Assembly (NCBI GenBank): GCA_963931995.1
Contig: OZ008368.1
Coordinates: forward strand, 28,373,506-28,437,505
Length of the DNA: 64,000 nucleotides
Source: Phaonia tiefii
Lineage: Eukaryota; Arthropoda; Insecta; Diptera; Muscidae
Direction: 5' to 3'
Positions 34,515-45,316 of this stretch are shown piece after piece. The notes under the pieces were generated by a model. The model was not told the DNA's origin. It saw only the letters and a program-made list of their open reading frames with translations, and did not search any database. The first letter of the stretch is position 1. Each line of letters opens with the position of its first letter. The translations under genes were made by a program, and so were the position numbers.

Positions 34515-35194
34515 ATCACATGAGGTGTCACGACACAAACGGTTGGAATGAATTTCCTTTCGCTATATATTATGTACTAGTTAGTTCCAACACGCCTAAG
34601 GCGCACGTTTAAAAATACGAGAATTTAAATGGATCTTTAAGAAAAGATACTTTTTGTAGAATGATAAACTTTTTTTTTATAGAATGTATTTTTTTTAAGA
34701 AACTATATTTTTAGGTCCGTTCTGTAAGAATATGTATTATATTTTCCCAAAAACGTCCTTTTTAAAAAGCTACTTCTTTTATTAAATGCTAATGTTTTTT
34801 TAAGAAAAGGTACTATTTTTAAAAAGAAGTAGTTTCTGTAAGAAAAAGCCATAAGAGTATGAATTTTTTTTTACAAAGAAGTTCTTTTTTAAGAACAGGT
34901 ACTTTTTAAAGAAGTAGTACTCTTTTTAGCAAAAGATAATTTTTTTACAAATGTATTTATTTTCAGGCTACTTATCTCATGAAAAGAAAGGAAAATGTAT
35001 TATGTTATTTTTACGAAAAGGTGATTTTAAAAAATACCACGTGTCACGGAAAAATACAACTCTGCGATATAGATTAAAGCAAAAACTCACCTCAAAGCAC
35101 TGCAACAATGCGAGAGCGCATGAGGGAAAGAAGAACATAGTGGAAAAATGCTGTCTGTTCTTGTTATTGGAATTATAGGCCTTTCAGTGATGTT

Positions 35195-35750
35195 TATACT
35201 TATGGCCAGTTTTTCAGTCAGTGGTGATCTTCGTTTCTTAGTTAAATTCTGGTTAAACATCGAATTGTGTTTTTTAGTCATTGTTTAACTATGATTTAAT
35301 GTTGGTTGGTTAACTTATAGTCAGAACCATATTATTTTGACAATCAAATTACTGACTGTCACAGTGAGAAACGAAAATTGTATAAAATACATGTTTCAGA
35401 TTTGCGTATTTGTACACATACGTTGAGTCTAGATCGTTAAATTGTTGCTCCTATATAGTTTTTAACACATTTTTGTTAAAATGACTTCGATTTTATGCAT
35501 CTATTTCTTATTGTACATAATTCTATTTTGTTTGTTCCCCTTTGTTGTTTGGGTATTTATCACAACAAAACACACGTTTTTTTCCAATAAGAATACAAGG
35601 GTTGCCATATTAGTTGACAATATGGCGATTTACATTAACTCACCACTGAAAAACAAAATGCAAAGTTAACCTCAAATTAACTTAGAATTAAGATTAAGTA
35701 ATCCCATAGTTAACTACCCACTTAAAAACTGGCCATTAGGGATCTACGAT
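35195..35750. repeat. MITE-like repeat with GGCCAGTTTTT ends
   Basis: Left TTATGGCCAGTTTTTCAG and right TTAAAAACTGGCCATTAG are inverted ends. The right 150 bp (from CCAATAAGAATACAAGGGTT) recurs at 50915-51070 with scattered differences. Non-coding; type of transposon unknown. Confidence 0.65.
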
Positions 35751-35842
35751 CGATACTAATTCGAACGTGTGAATTGCAGAATTGAGTTTGTATATATACG
35801 ATTGATGATCAACCGATGGTATCAATTCAGGTACAGTAGTCA

Positions 35843-35888
35843 GGCATCTGATGATGAATTTGTCACGGAGTTCGAAACTAGTCTTGCC
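35843..35888 (+). ncRNA. Hammerhead-ribozyme-like motif (plus)
   Basis: Stem I strand GGCA (35843-35846), core CTGATGA (35848-35854), one extra T, stem II GAATT (35856-35860) with loop TGTCACGG and AGTTC (35869-35873), then GAAAC (35874-35878), a two-base TA loop, the cleavage triplet GTC (35881-35883) and the closing stem I strand TGCC (35885-35888). Both conserved core blocks and both stems are present; stem III is minimal, as in Penelope-like element ribozymes. The unpaired T35855 is a caveat. A decayed relative is on the minus strand at 51168-51215. Confidence 0.6.
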
Positions 35889-36561
35889 AGTGAGTGTGTG
35901 TTAAACTGAATTGTCCATTATTTCCAACAAAAACTAACCATTTTTCAATTATAAATATCTTCATGACTTGTAAGCTTGTAGTATGAATTTCTCATACATT
36001 AACCAACAACTAAAAGGCATTTTTGTAATAAACGATATTTTTTGTAAGAGAAGGTATTTTTTTGAAATAAAGATTTTTTAAAAAATGGGAGTTTTTTTAG
36101 AATTGGTCCGTTTTTCAAGAATAGCTACATTTTTAAGAGTACGTACTTATATCAAGAAAATCTATTTTTTTAAAAAAAAACTTCTTAAAGAAATAAAGTT
36201 TTTTAAGAAAATCCAATTTGTTGTAAGAAAATTTACTTTTTTAAGAAAAGGTACTTATTTAAAAACAAATTTACTTTTTTAAGAAAAGGTACATTTTGTG
36301 AGAAAATGTCTTTGGCTTACATATTATTGGGTTCAAAAATACAATACATATATACTAAATATTGGTTACATACTTCACCTACACAACTTCCCGTTAAACA
36401 AGAAATTTAACAGCATATGTTAGTCTAGACACAAACCAAAGCAAAAGTACCAATATAGTTGATAATACTGGGTTGTAGAATAATAGTGTTAAAAAAAGGT
36501 GTTTAATTTTTTTTTCATTTATGCCCATCCGGCAAAGTGCGATAAGGAACTTCATTCCAAA

Positions 36562-37431
36562 ACTTGTTTATCTTTGTTAATGAATTTTATTCTTCTAGTA
36601 ATTAAACTCTTTGTTTTTTCAATCTGATAGAAATTAAACTTAAACTTAGCTATGCCTTGATATAAAGAAAACTCTTACAACTAGCGATAAGTCGATCCGG
36701 GAAACTCAATTCCAGATTTGTGATTCACAGCCCCGATTCCGGCGTACTCTGCTCCTTAAGCTCGGTGAGCAAATTAATTATTCTCCAGTGTTGTTTTTGT
36801 TTTAAGTTAATAGTTATTTAACCAATTTTCACGGTTTTGATTTAATTTTCCAACATTCGAGGCGATATAATCAATTATAAATCGTTTGTGTGCAAAATAT
36901 CAGAAGAGTAATACACTTATTATAAGAATGTAAGCGTGCTTGATGTAGTACATATGTTCAGATTAAGGCGCGTTCTTGTGAAATCCGTGAAATCATAATA
37001 TCTAAAAGCAACAAAATTTTCATAAATTTCTACTTAATTTCTGTTTACATAAATATGGTTTCACATCATCACCCAGCAAAATTTGAAAATGTAACACATG
37101 GTTATTTAGTTTTATTTTTTTTTAAAGGAAGGAAAAGTGTCCCCTACTGATGAAATTAATATGACCCACTAAAATACTTTTACAATATTCCAGAACAGAC
37201 ACATGAAAAAAAATTGAGCAGGGGGAAGATTGGATATATTTTACCCTCTTTTTCAGCTGTATAGTTCAAAATTCCCATGATTTGTAATGTTAACAATTTG
37301 ACATGATTATACATTAAAAATACTTCTAATATTATGAAAATTCTTTTAGATATGATGTAAATATGAGCCATAGATTTACTCCTATTTGTTAATTGTGACG
37401 ACATTATCTATGAGACAAAATACACACAAGG
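36562..37431. other. Non-coding tract
   Basis: AT-rich, no gene or element recognised, ends at the hAT insertion site. Confidence 0.45.
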
Positions 37432-37689
37432 CAGAGGCGGATTTGGGTTGGATGTGGCCCAGGGCGCAGAATAAATATTGGGACCCTTAAAAATAATCAA
37501 AAAATAACCACATTTTTGTTGAAATAATCCAAAATTTTATAAACCTTAAAAACGTACTTTAATTACTTTAAGTACTAATTAAAATACAGAAAATTTTTTC
37601 TATCTTTCTGGCTTGCAAACTTGTAAATTATATCATTAAAATCAATAATTTCACTAAATCACTACCTATATGCAATACAGCAATAGTAT

Positions 37690-38580
37690 TGAGTCTTTCT
37701 TTCTGTCATTGCATTTCTTAAATAATTCTTTACTCTTTTAAGACAAGAAATGATCCTTCTCCAGAATCGTTTGAGATTGGCATGGTATAAAATATTTTTA
37801 AAATAATTTCCACATTTGAAAAAGTTTCTTTCATATCTATGGCTTTTTTATCTAAACTCCTAGCTGAGCCTGCAGACTTCGCCCTGCCGACAAAATTAGT
37901 CAATGATGTCATAGCCACTAATGAATTCACACATTTTATATTTGGGAAAACCAAACCATCACAAAAGTGTGCGTAAAACGCATATGGGTAGGCATTTTTC
38001 GATGTTTTGTAGTTCTACCTTATCAATATATCTTGGATGGACAATTGACGCGTTGCAGTTTGCTGAGCTTTTAGTTTTTATTTGAATGCAAGGCGAGACA
38101 GACGTGTAAGTAAACAATAATAAAATAAACAAAAATTTCAACTTTTTTTAGAACAAACTTTATGGGTAAGACCAAAATCATAAAGTTGGAAATTTAAACA
38201 AATAAGACCCTATGGAAGCTATAACTACAAGTCTTAATGTAAAAGTAATGATTCGCGCAACTGTATTCGTGAAAGTATGACTTTAAAAAACCATCATACT
38301 GGAAGATCTTTAACCCTCGTTATGTTCTGTACATTCAATTTCAAGGAATTTTATTGTGGATACAAATCTTCGTAAAATGTTTCTCCAAAACCTTTCGTTT
38401 TGCATTACAATTTTCGCATTTTGTGCATTGACGCAATTTGAAACCATGGAGCGCTTGTAGCGTGTCCACATTGAGGCGACATGTTGCTTTGATTTTTTAT
38501 GGTCGGACAAAGTAGCCCCAATATGTTTCCAATTTTGAAACCCAGTTGTCAACTTGGATTTTGAGCCCAAAAATAATTTT
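37690..38580 (-). pseudogene. hAT transposase remnant (ZMYM1/TTF-type)
   Basis: The N-terminal piece (38570-38310) reads KSKLTTGFQNWKHIGATLSD, HKKSKQHVASMW and RFWRNILRRFVSTIKFL. It matches the TTF-type zinc-finger and following helical region of the hAT family also found in domesticated ZMYM1-like proteins. The C-terminal piece (37954-37730) contains ETFSNVEIILKIFYTMPISN and GEGSFLVLK, the hAT dimerisation motif (family: V-GERSFSKLK), followed after a stop by VKNYLRNAMTE. The central catalytic region is largely deleted (the two pieces are only about 350 bp apart), so no active enzyme can be made. Confidence 0.82.
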
Positions 38581-38807
38581 CATGGATAGCAATATATAGA
38601 TTTGGATGTTTCGGAAAAAATTATCCACGTTATTTCTTCACATTCTCCACTCAACGTTTTCCTATAAAAATGCAATCACCGTGTTTATATATCGATTTAA
38701 TTTGACTAATATGGCCAATATTTATTAGTTTATTACAAATGAGAAATTCAACCATTTCTATTCTTAGTACATTAGGCCAGAGAAAATGTATTTTAATTTT
38801 ATTTGGT

Positions 38808-40060
38808 TGGTTGGTTGGTTGGCAAGGCTACAAGACAGCACGCTGTCTAGCACACTTAGGCTATATAAGCCCATTGTGATACCTGCAGTTTCCTCCATAG
38901 CAACTATCGACTAGTCGTCCAGCCAATTTTCCCTTTCAATAAATTTGTCTATAAAACCTACAGGAATATCCTGTAGGGCTACGGTGCTAACTAGATGTGT
39001 TCCGAATATCCTACTTCTGCTTCAGAGCAGGGCAATCCAAGAGAAGGTGTTTCGTCGTTACCTCGTCCTCTTCCATGCAGCATCTACAGAGAGTGGAGTT
39101 TCTATGTCCCAATCTGAGGGCGTGTTTTCCTACAAGACAATGTCCCTTAAGTGTTCCTATCATTGTGGATAACCTGGCTCTCGGCAAGTTAATTAGTTGC
39201 CTAGTCCTCTTCGTGTCCACGTGTGGCCAGAGGACCCTGGCTTGTTTGCAAGTCGAAGTAAGTCTCCACTTGTCCTTGAACAAATTATTGGCCCAGTGCC
39301 TGATCTGCAAGCGGCAGGTAGAGATTGGGATACTTACACCTTCTTTTGCCGGAAGAACCTGTGCCGTAGTGCCCTGTCTAGCTAACGCATCCGCTACGCA
39401 ATTGCCTGGAATGTCGCTGTGTCACGGTACTCAGATGAGCCTGATGTCAAAATACTCTGCCATCACCCTATGTGATGAGTGGCATTCTTTCGCCGTGAGG
39501 GACGTAGCAAACATGGCTTCCAGGGATTTGATGGCAGCCTGGCTGTCTGTTGAGATACATATTCTCCGGAAGGTTGTGACACTACTTTTCGGTAGTTCAG
39601 CAACCTCCAGTTTGGGGGTAATTTTCCGCCTGAAATACACTACAGTGATCAGGCAGCTTGACGGAGATATTTATATTTAGGTCCGTTGAATGGACCCCAT
39701 AGCCCACTTGCTCGTCCAACTTTGATCCATCCGTGAAAAATCTGATGCTACTGGTATCCCCTTTCAGTGACTTTTCCCAGGTATTCCTGTTCGGAATAGA
39801 AGTCCTTAGATTTGTCGCTGGTAGAAGGTAGAGTATACAGTAGTCCGTGTTTACGGGAATAGAGTTGATCCGGTGTAGTAATTCAGTGTGTCCTTAATGT
39901 CCCGATATCAAAACGCCACAATCTCTGATTCTCACCAGGGATGTAACGGCTGCCTATTCGGCCATGATATCAGGAGTAAAGATGTTCAGTATAGCGCTAA
40001 GTGCAGTACCTGACGTCGTGCCCATTGCCCCATTAACGCTAATCAGTGCTGATCTTTGAA
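38808..40060 (-). pseudogene. Non-LTR retrotransposon, RNase H and C terminus
   Basis: Minus-strand frames give, in order, a post-RT segment (SALSAILNIFTPDIMAE, about 39990), an RNase H start with its first acidic residue (IRFFTDGSKLDEQVGYGVHS, about 39754-39690), a later RNase H block (ICISTDSQAAIKSLEAM, about 39560-39510), then WANNLFKDKW and TRQLINLPRARLSTMIGTLK, and the C-terminal cysteine/histidine motif CRCCMEEDEVTTKHLLLDCP (about 39085-39030). The 3' tail is a short CCAA-type tetranucleotide repeat (TTGG on plus strand, 38810-38822). Stops and frameshifts throughout. Plus-strand frames of up to 227 codons here are shadows. Clade: an RNase H-bearing I/Loa-type group is likely. Confidence 0.85.
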
Positions 40061-41050
40061 TTTTCATCAAGGAATTCAGAATATATTTCTTTTGGAGGGA
40101 CCTCCACCAAACTACGATACCATAGAGAAGTATTGTTTTGACTATTGCACGTATAAATCCACATTAATTTTATTTCCAATGAAATATTTTGCGACTTACT
40201 ATCGATATTTTCCATCGGCATATCTTGCCTGCCTTTGTCTACAGATATTTCACGTATGCCTTCTTCTATACCAAGAGTTTCAGCAAACTCATTTTGTCGG
40301 CTGGTGGAAGCTGTAAGTGCATCTGTTTTTTTGTGCCCACAGAATTACCTAGAGTGATCATAAATTTATCTAATGCTCCCTTCTATTGGTTGATAACTTC
40401 TTCATATTGTTTTTTAACTTTTCTTTTTTCAGCGTCTGATAAATGGCGTATCATTGTTCATATTATGTTTCAAAAACAAAGATTGCAGATAAATAAATAA
40501 GTTTTTAAACATTGCCTTCTGAAACATGTTATTTAAAATTCACGAGAATGATTTGTAACAATATTTTTATCATGCAGTTTTAATTGTTAAACTCGTGGTA
40601 CAGTTTGTAAATAATTCACCGTGAGGAAAGTTGCAATACAATTGGGAGGACAATTTTTAATTGATTTAAAGTCTTAAAAACAAATTTATTTCGAATGCCA
40701 CCTGATACTAATTATTTGTAATGACATAAATATGAGTATATAATTTTATAATTCAAAATTAATAAAGATAAACATCGTTACAACAGGTGGACTATAGATT
40801 GGCTTCACAAAAATAGTGGGCGTTCAAATTTCATGAAAATGAAATTTTCTATAAATAAGTTCCATTTTAGTTTTCTGGACCATTATAGGTAAATTTTTTT
40901 GCAGCATTTGATAAAGATTGGTCCTTGTTTTAATATATAATGGATATTTTGGTAGAAAAATAAACAGTTTAATTTTTATATGTAGAAGAAAAACTTGATT
41001 TCTGCACCCTTTTTGTATGACTTAGCTTATTATAGGAAGATTGATAAAGT
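40061..41050. other. hAT interior and unassigned sequence
   Basis: Between the non-LTR fragment and the GC-rich right end of the hAT element. No coding segment I can assign; presumably the 5' non-coding part of the hAT element, possibly with the 5' edge of the LINE insertion. Confidence 0.45.
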
Positions 41051-41126
41051 CACGGGGCCCCCAAAACTGCGGGGCCCCGGGCGCGCGCCCGGTGCGCCCC
41101 CCCTTAAATCCGCCTCTGACACAAGG

Positions 41127-42115
41127 GGAAAGGCAGCTACGCCGAGTAAAATGTAATAATTTTATCCCATATGTTGGTAGCGATTTCCAACTCGTCTGCA
41201 GTATTTAGGATACCCATAAAATGAGTCGCGAAGCATTAAATTAAGCGCATAATTATTTTAAGTAGTTGTCATATGCACTATCCCCTTCTGTTAGGGGAGT
41301 TTAAAAGGAATGCATTCAATGACTAACAAGTGTAGAGTTGTTCAACGATGTCATGGAATTTGTGGTAGGGGCACTTTTGAAATCTGTGATTATGTTTCGC
41401 TTTACTTTAGAATTTTTTTTTTGGAAGGGAATCACATTTTTGACATGTTATTTTTTCAGGATTTATGATCATGTTGAAATGTAAACAATCAGATATTACC
41501 AACAAACCGTACCCGGCCGTACATATGCCATATTTTTCTCCATTTTCGCTATAAGAAGGGACATCGAGAGTTATGTGTAATGCCACAAAAAATTGACAAA
41601 CATGTTCTGTGTTACATTCGAATTTTTAAAAATGTCTTTTCGGATATTTAGTAAGGCACGTTTCTATTTCTACTTAAGTTAAGTTTGAAATGACATCGGG
41701 GAGAAATCTCCTAGAGTCAACAAAATAATACAAACAATTGTAATATATTTTGGAAATGTAATCGCTGGGATATCTGAGGCCAGGAGTGGAAAAAATGGTC
41801 ATTGAAAAACACTTTTTTTTTGAGTTGCTGATAATTTCTGTACTGTTGTTCTCTTTATTGTTATTTACAATAAAATACAAGTTCCTAAGTTATTTCTCTT
41901 GATGCCAATTCTATCGAATATAAAATCATTTTTCAACATTTTCTTTTTTCATACCATTCAAATTTGCGGATAAAGCTATTGATGTAGTTAGGAAATATCA
42001 TGAGAATGGACAAAGAAATTGGCATAAAAGTAGGTTAAGTGGACCAGGAAATTGAATATCGCGAATGCTTGGCACACGCTGAAAAATCTATATTTTGTTG
42101 TTGTTTGGATGCAAA
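41127..42115. other. Non-coding tract
   Basis: AT-rich sequence without a recognised gene or element. Confidence 0.45.
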
Positions 42116-42299
42116 TAAACTCCGGTTCACTTATTTAAAGGCACTAAAAATTCTATATTCAGCAGCCTGTATCTTTTGCAATTTGTAACCAATTGCAGAA
42201 AATGGAAATGAAAGCCAGACATCTTGAGATTTAAAAAAAATCATGACAATAGTGGTTTCTTAACTAAATAACTGTTTTTGAGCATTTTATAAGAAAAGT

Positions 42300-42900
42300 C
42301 CAAAAATGTGATTTTTTTCAAGCTGGAGTGGAAGCGAGCAAGTCATCAGTAAGCAGAGTAATTAAGAGCTGTGTGTATATTAAATACTTGAAATTACAAA
42401 AAAAAACCGCCACTAAATGCTCCTGTATTTAGGGATTACGAAGAAGTATAATTTGGATGGTCCTCATGGCTACAATTTTTATTTCTATGATCTGCGCAAA
42501 GAAAAGCGTTTTTCGAATTGACATCACAGCCGAGAGGGCGGCGTTATGGTATGGCGTGCTATTACGTACTATGGCACCATCGATCTTGAACTTCAAAGTG
42601 CACAAATGAGTGGTGCAAGCTATACAACGTTATAGGAATCGGCTTTTCCGAAGTTCAGCCAACTATTTGGTCCCATATCTTGGATATTGCAACAGGATAA
42701 TACCTCTATACATACCTCCAGAGTTGCAAGCCAGAATGTTAATATTATTGACTGGCTACCCTATTCGCCAGATCTAAACATTATCGAAAATGTCTGGGGT
42801 TGGTTATCTAGCAACGTCTATGAAGGAGGTAGACAATTTGTTTGGAATGTTTGGAAACAAATTTCGTTGGAATGGTTTTAGCAGCAGCATAAAATCTGGT
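42300..42900 (+). pseudogene. Tc1-like transposase remnant
   Basis: Frames give GGVMVWRAITYYGTIDLELQ (42537-42597), WILQQDNTSIHTSRVASQ with the second catalytic aspartate, and YSPDLNIIENVWGWLSSNVY with the third residue (glutamate). Only 29 residues separate these two residues instead of the usual 34, indicating a small deletion after SRVASQ. The N-terminal HTH is represented only by a faint VEASKSSVSRVIKSC. The same family occurs at 52328-53090. Confidence 0.82.
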
Positions 42901-43510
42901 TTTAGCAGATTTTGACTTTGATAGATTTAGTCCCTATACGCCGCTATAGATGTTAACACATCAAAAATAGCACATGTTTGGACTTTTTTTCATAAATTGC
43001 TCAAAAAAATTTCTTTATTGTCATGATTTTTTTATACCCTCCACTGTAAGTGATAGAGGGTATATATAAGTTTGTCATTCTGATTGTAACATATAGAAAT
43101 AAGGCTTTGCGACCTCATAAAGTAAATATATTCTTGATCCTTATAACAACCGGAGTCGATATAGCCATGTCCGTCTGTCCGTCTGTTGAAAACATTCTCA
43201 CGACTTCAATCGGCGATAACGCGGTTTGGTTTTTGGCCAGAATGTTCCACGTATTCCTGAGCAGTTTGGTATTGAAAATCAGCGAAATTGGTCCATTGGA
43301 AAAAAATTTATGATTGAAAACGTAAAAAAACTCATAAAATTTTCACATTAATTTTTGTAGTTTTATACTAAACTACTCCTTTTGCCGTGTGGTGAATTTC
43401 CATGTTGAAAATCTTTGTTGTTCTTTATAATAGGTAAGTACTTTAGAATGTTTAGATGTACTTTCATGTGTTCATACATTTATATGAATTTTGTCACACT
43501 TCATGTAAGG

Positions 43511-43586
43511 TCGCTGTGGCCTGATGGGTAAAGGGTTGCGCGTTGGACTCTGAGGGTTCTTGGTTCAACTCTCGTCCCAGCTTGTT
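43511..43586 (+). repeat. tRNA-like sequence (probable SINE head)
   Basis: TGTGGCCTGATGGGTAA resembles an A box and TTGGTTCAACTCTC a B box. GCTGTGG can pair with CCCAGC as an imperfect acceptor stem, and GGAC-TCTGAGG-GTTC forms a 4-bp arm with a 7-nt loop whose central triplet is TGA. The T arm does not pair, and a T-run follows, so a working serine tRNA is unlikely. Confidence 0.45.
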
Positions 43587-43679
43587 TTTTTTCTTATAAC
43601 AGTTCTTCAAAAAATGCTTTTTTATTTATAAAAAATGCTTTGCAGCTTGTTTTTTTTTTTTAAAAGTTCTCCAAAAAAT

Positions 43680-43880
43680 GCTTTTTAATTTTACTTGTGA
43701 ACAAGTAACTTATTTTTATTTTTTTTAAAAAAATACATTTTCTCAAAAAAAGTACATTTCTTAAGTACATTTCAAAGTACATTAAGTACATTTCAAAGTA
43801 CATTTCTTAAGTACATTTCATTAAGTACATTTCTTAAGTACATTTCTTTCTTAAGTACATTTCTTAAGTACATTTCTTCT
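43680..43880. repeat. AAGTACATTTCTT tandem repeat
   Basis: Short-period array of TTAAGTACATTTC units, continuing after the piggyBac element (45317-45600). The piggyBac copy chose a TTAA inside it. A further array of TGTGAGCATT units lies at 45438-45550. Confidence 0.8.
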
Positions 43881-43883
43881 TAA

Positions 43884-45316
43884 CCCTACGATTCATAACC
43901 GGGTACCCGTGTACATTTTTTGACTTTAAAGTGCTGCTGTGCCTATAATTTTTGAGATATGGACATAAAACTCCGAATCATCAGAGATTTTGGCTAAACT
44001 AAGATTTAAATATGTACCAAAAAATTCAAAATATTTTCAATATTTTCTTTAAAAAATGATTTTAAATGTTTTACCCCCATAAACACACACCCGGGTCCCC
44101 GGGTACCCTAATGCAATTCCTATGTAAATGCCTGACATGTAAATGAAAAAACGTTTTTTTGTGTTGTTTTTATTGGAAATAAATGTCTTTTTTATTTATT
44201 TTATCATATTTTATATATATTATATTATAATTCATCCGAATCACTATCGTTGTTATTGTGGCAATTGTAGCATTTAGTAATTGTTATGGCGTGCTCATCG
44301 CATATCGGCGTGCTACATATGCAGCAATTTTTTCTAGTTTTTCTTCTGCGCTTATTTGGAAGAAGGTTGCACATGTAGCACACGCCCGTATGTGCTTTTC
44401 TTTGTCGTGCTGACGGAGATGTTGACGGACCTGCAGCACAAAGCACACTCTCCAACGGCCTTCCGATGATGCTTTCAATTGCATTTTTTGTTGAAAATTG
44501 GAGCACGCTTTGCACATTTGAAATTCTATTTTCTATAACAGGAATGCACAGGTTTTCTGCCAGTTGACGCAGGAAATTCTTCCTGCGCGTCGTGGTGTAT
44601 CGTGCAGTTGGATTATTTCCATAATATATGATGTGTGATGCAAATGCGCTCACATCAATGATGTTATAGAAAAATGCCATCGGCCATCTTCTTGTTTGTC
44701 GCTGGGTCGTGTATTCTTGGAGCGTTTGGTCCATAACGTCCACCCCACCTTTTGTTTGGTTGTAAAAATTGATAATTTCTGGTTTCCCATTCTCGTCAAT
44801 TTGTGCATCATCATGCATACTAGAAAGAAGGATGACCGAGTTGGACTTCCGCTGCTTATATGAGAGCAGTGTTACGTTGTCGTGGAAGCCAAATAAACTT
44901 GAACCAACGTCTTTTTTTTTGTCTTCTTTCATCTCCGCAGGGATGTAAGCTTTGTTGCGGCGGAGTGTACCCACAATGCTGAGCTTTTCTACTTTTAGTT
45001 GCCTAGCCAACGGCAGCGTCGTAAAAAAATTATCCATGGTGATATTTCGTCCGCTACCGTAGTATGGCCCAACTAAATATTCAACACAGAATGACGAAGC
45101 AAATTAAATATTTCAATTTTACGACACAAATGAACATCTGCTATCTAATTCAAAAGCAATTAAGCAAGTACAGTTGAGAACGAAAAATATAATCAACAAC
45201 AAAAATATTTACAGGAAAATATTATTTTATTTCAATAAACGCAAAACAACCTACTTCGGGTACCCGGGTACCTGGTTATGAAATTAAAGGAGTTTTGCTG
45301 GTTATGAATCGTACAG
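43884..45316 (-). mobile_element. piggyBac-family element
   Basis: TTAA duplications at 43880-43883 and 45317-45320 flank inverted ends CCCTACGATTCATAAC (left) and the inverse of CTGTACGATTCATAAC (right). Both arms carry extra GGGTACCCGGGTACC-like palindromic sequence (43909-43917, 44090-44108, 45258-45271). The 1433-bp length is too short for a full transposase, and the gene inside is 5'-truncated. Confidence 0.93.
44225..45085 (-). pseudogene. piggyBac transposase, C-terminal 270+ residues
   Basis: The open frame runs from an in-frame EYLVGPYYGSGRNIT (before the ATG at 45037) to the stop at 44225. It includes GRNITMDNFFTTLPLARQL, with the second aspartate of the piggyBac DDD set, INFYNQTKGGVDVMDQTLQE, with the third aspartate, and RRWPMAFFYNIIDVSAFAS. 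A C-terminal cysteine-rich finger follows (CYMCNLLPNKRR, NCCICSTPICDEH, CYNC). The first catalytic aspartate and N terminus (about half of the usual 550-600 residues) are missing, cut off near 45085. The retained part has no stops, so the deletion is recent or the fragment has been kept by chance. Confidence 0.9.

Larger units (their letters stand above)
34515..36561 (+). mobile_element. AT-rich inverted-end element, copy C (split)
   Basis: Hairpin GTGTC-AC-GACAC (34526-34537) then GGTTGGAATGAATTTCCTTT (34541) at the left, and GATAAGGAACTTCATTCC at the right (to 36559). The interior AAGAAAAGGTACTTTT-type sequence is at 34620-35030 and 36010-36310. The middle (about 35035-36005) is unrelated and holds another repeat and a hammerhead-like motif. 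Confidence 0.75.
37432..41118 (-). mobile_element. hAT element with perfect 8-bp target duplication
   Basis: Left end CAGAGGCGGATTTGGGT, right end the inverse of CAGAGGCGGATTTAAGG, flanked by identical ACACAAGG at 37424-37431 and 41119-41126. The 3687-bp span includes remnants of a minus-strand transposase (37690-38580) and a nested non-LTR retrotransposon fragment (about 38808-40060). The right terminus is very GC-rich with a 16-bp palindrome at 41077-41092, unlike anything else in the window. Confidence 0.93.

Noticed and set aside
38997..39680. 227-codon plus-strand frame
   Set aside because: Lies opposite the RNase H/C-terminal segment of the minus-strand non-LTR element; a shadow.
44284..44517. 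77-codon minus-strand frame
   Set aside because: Alternative frame inside the piggyBac transposase C terminus.
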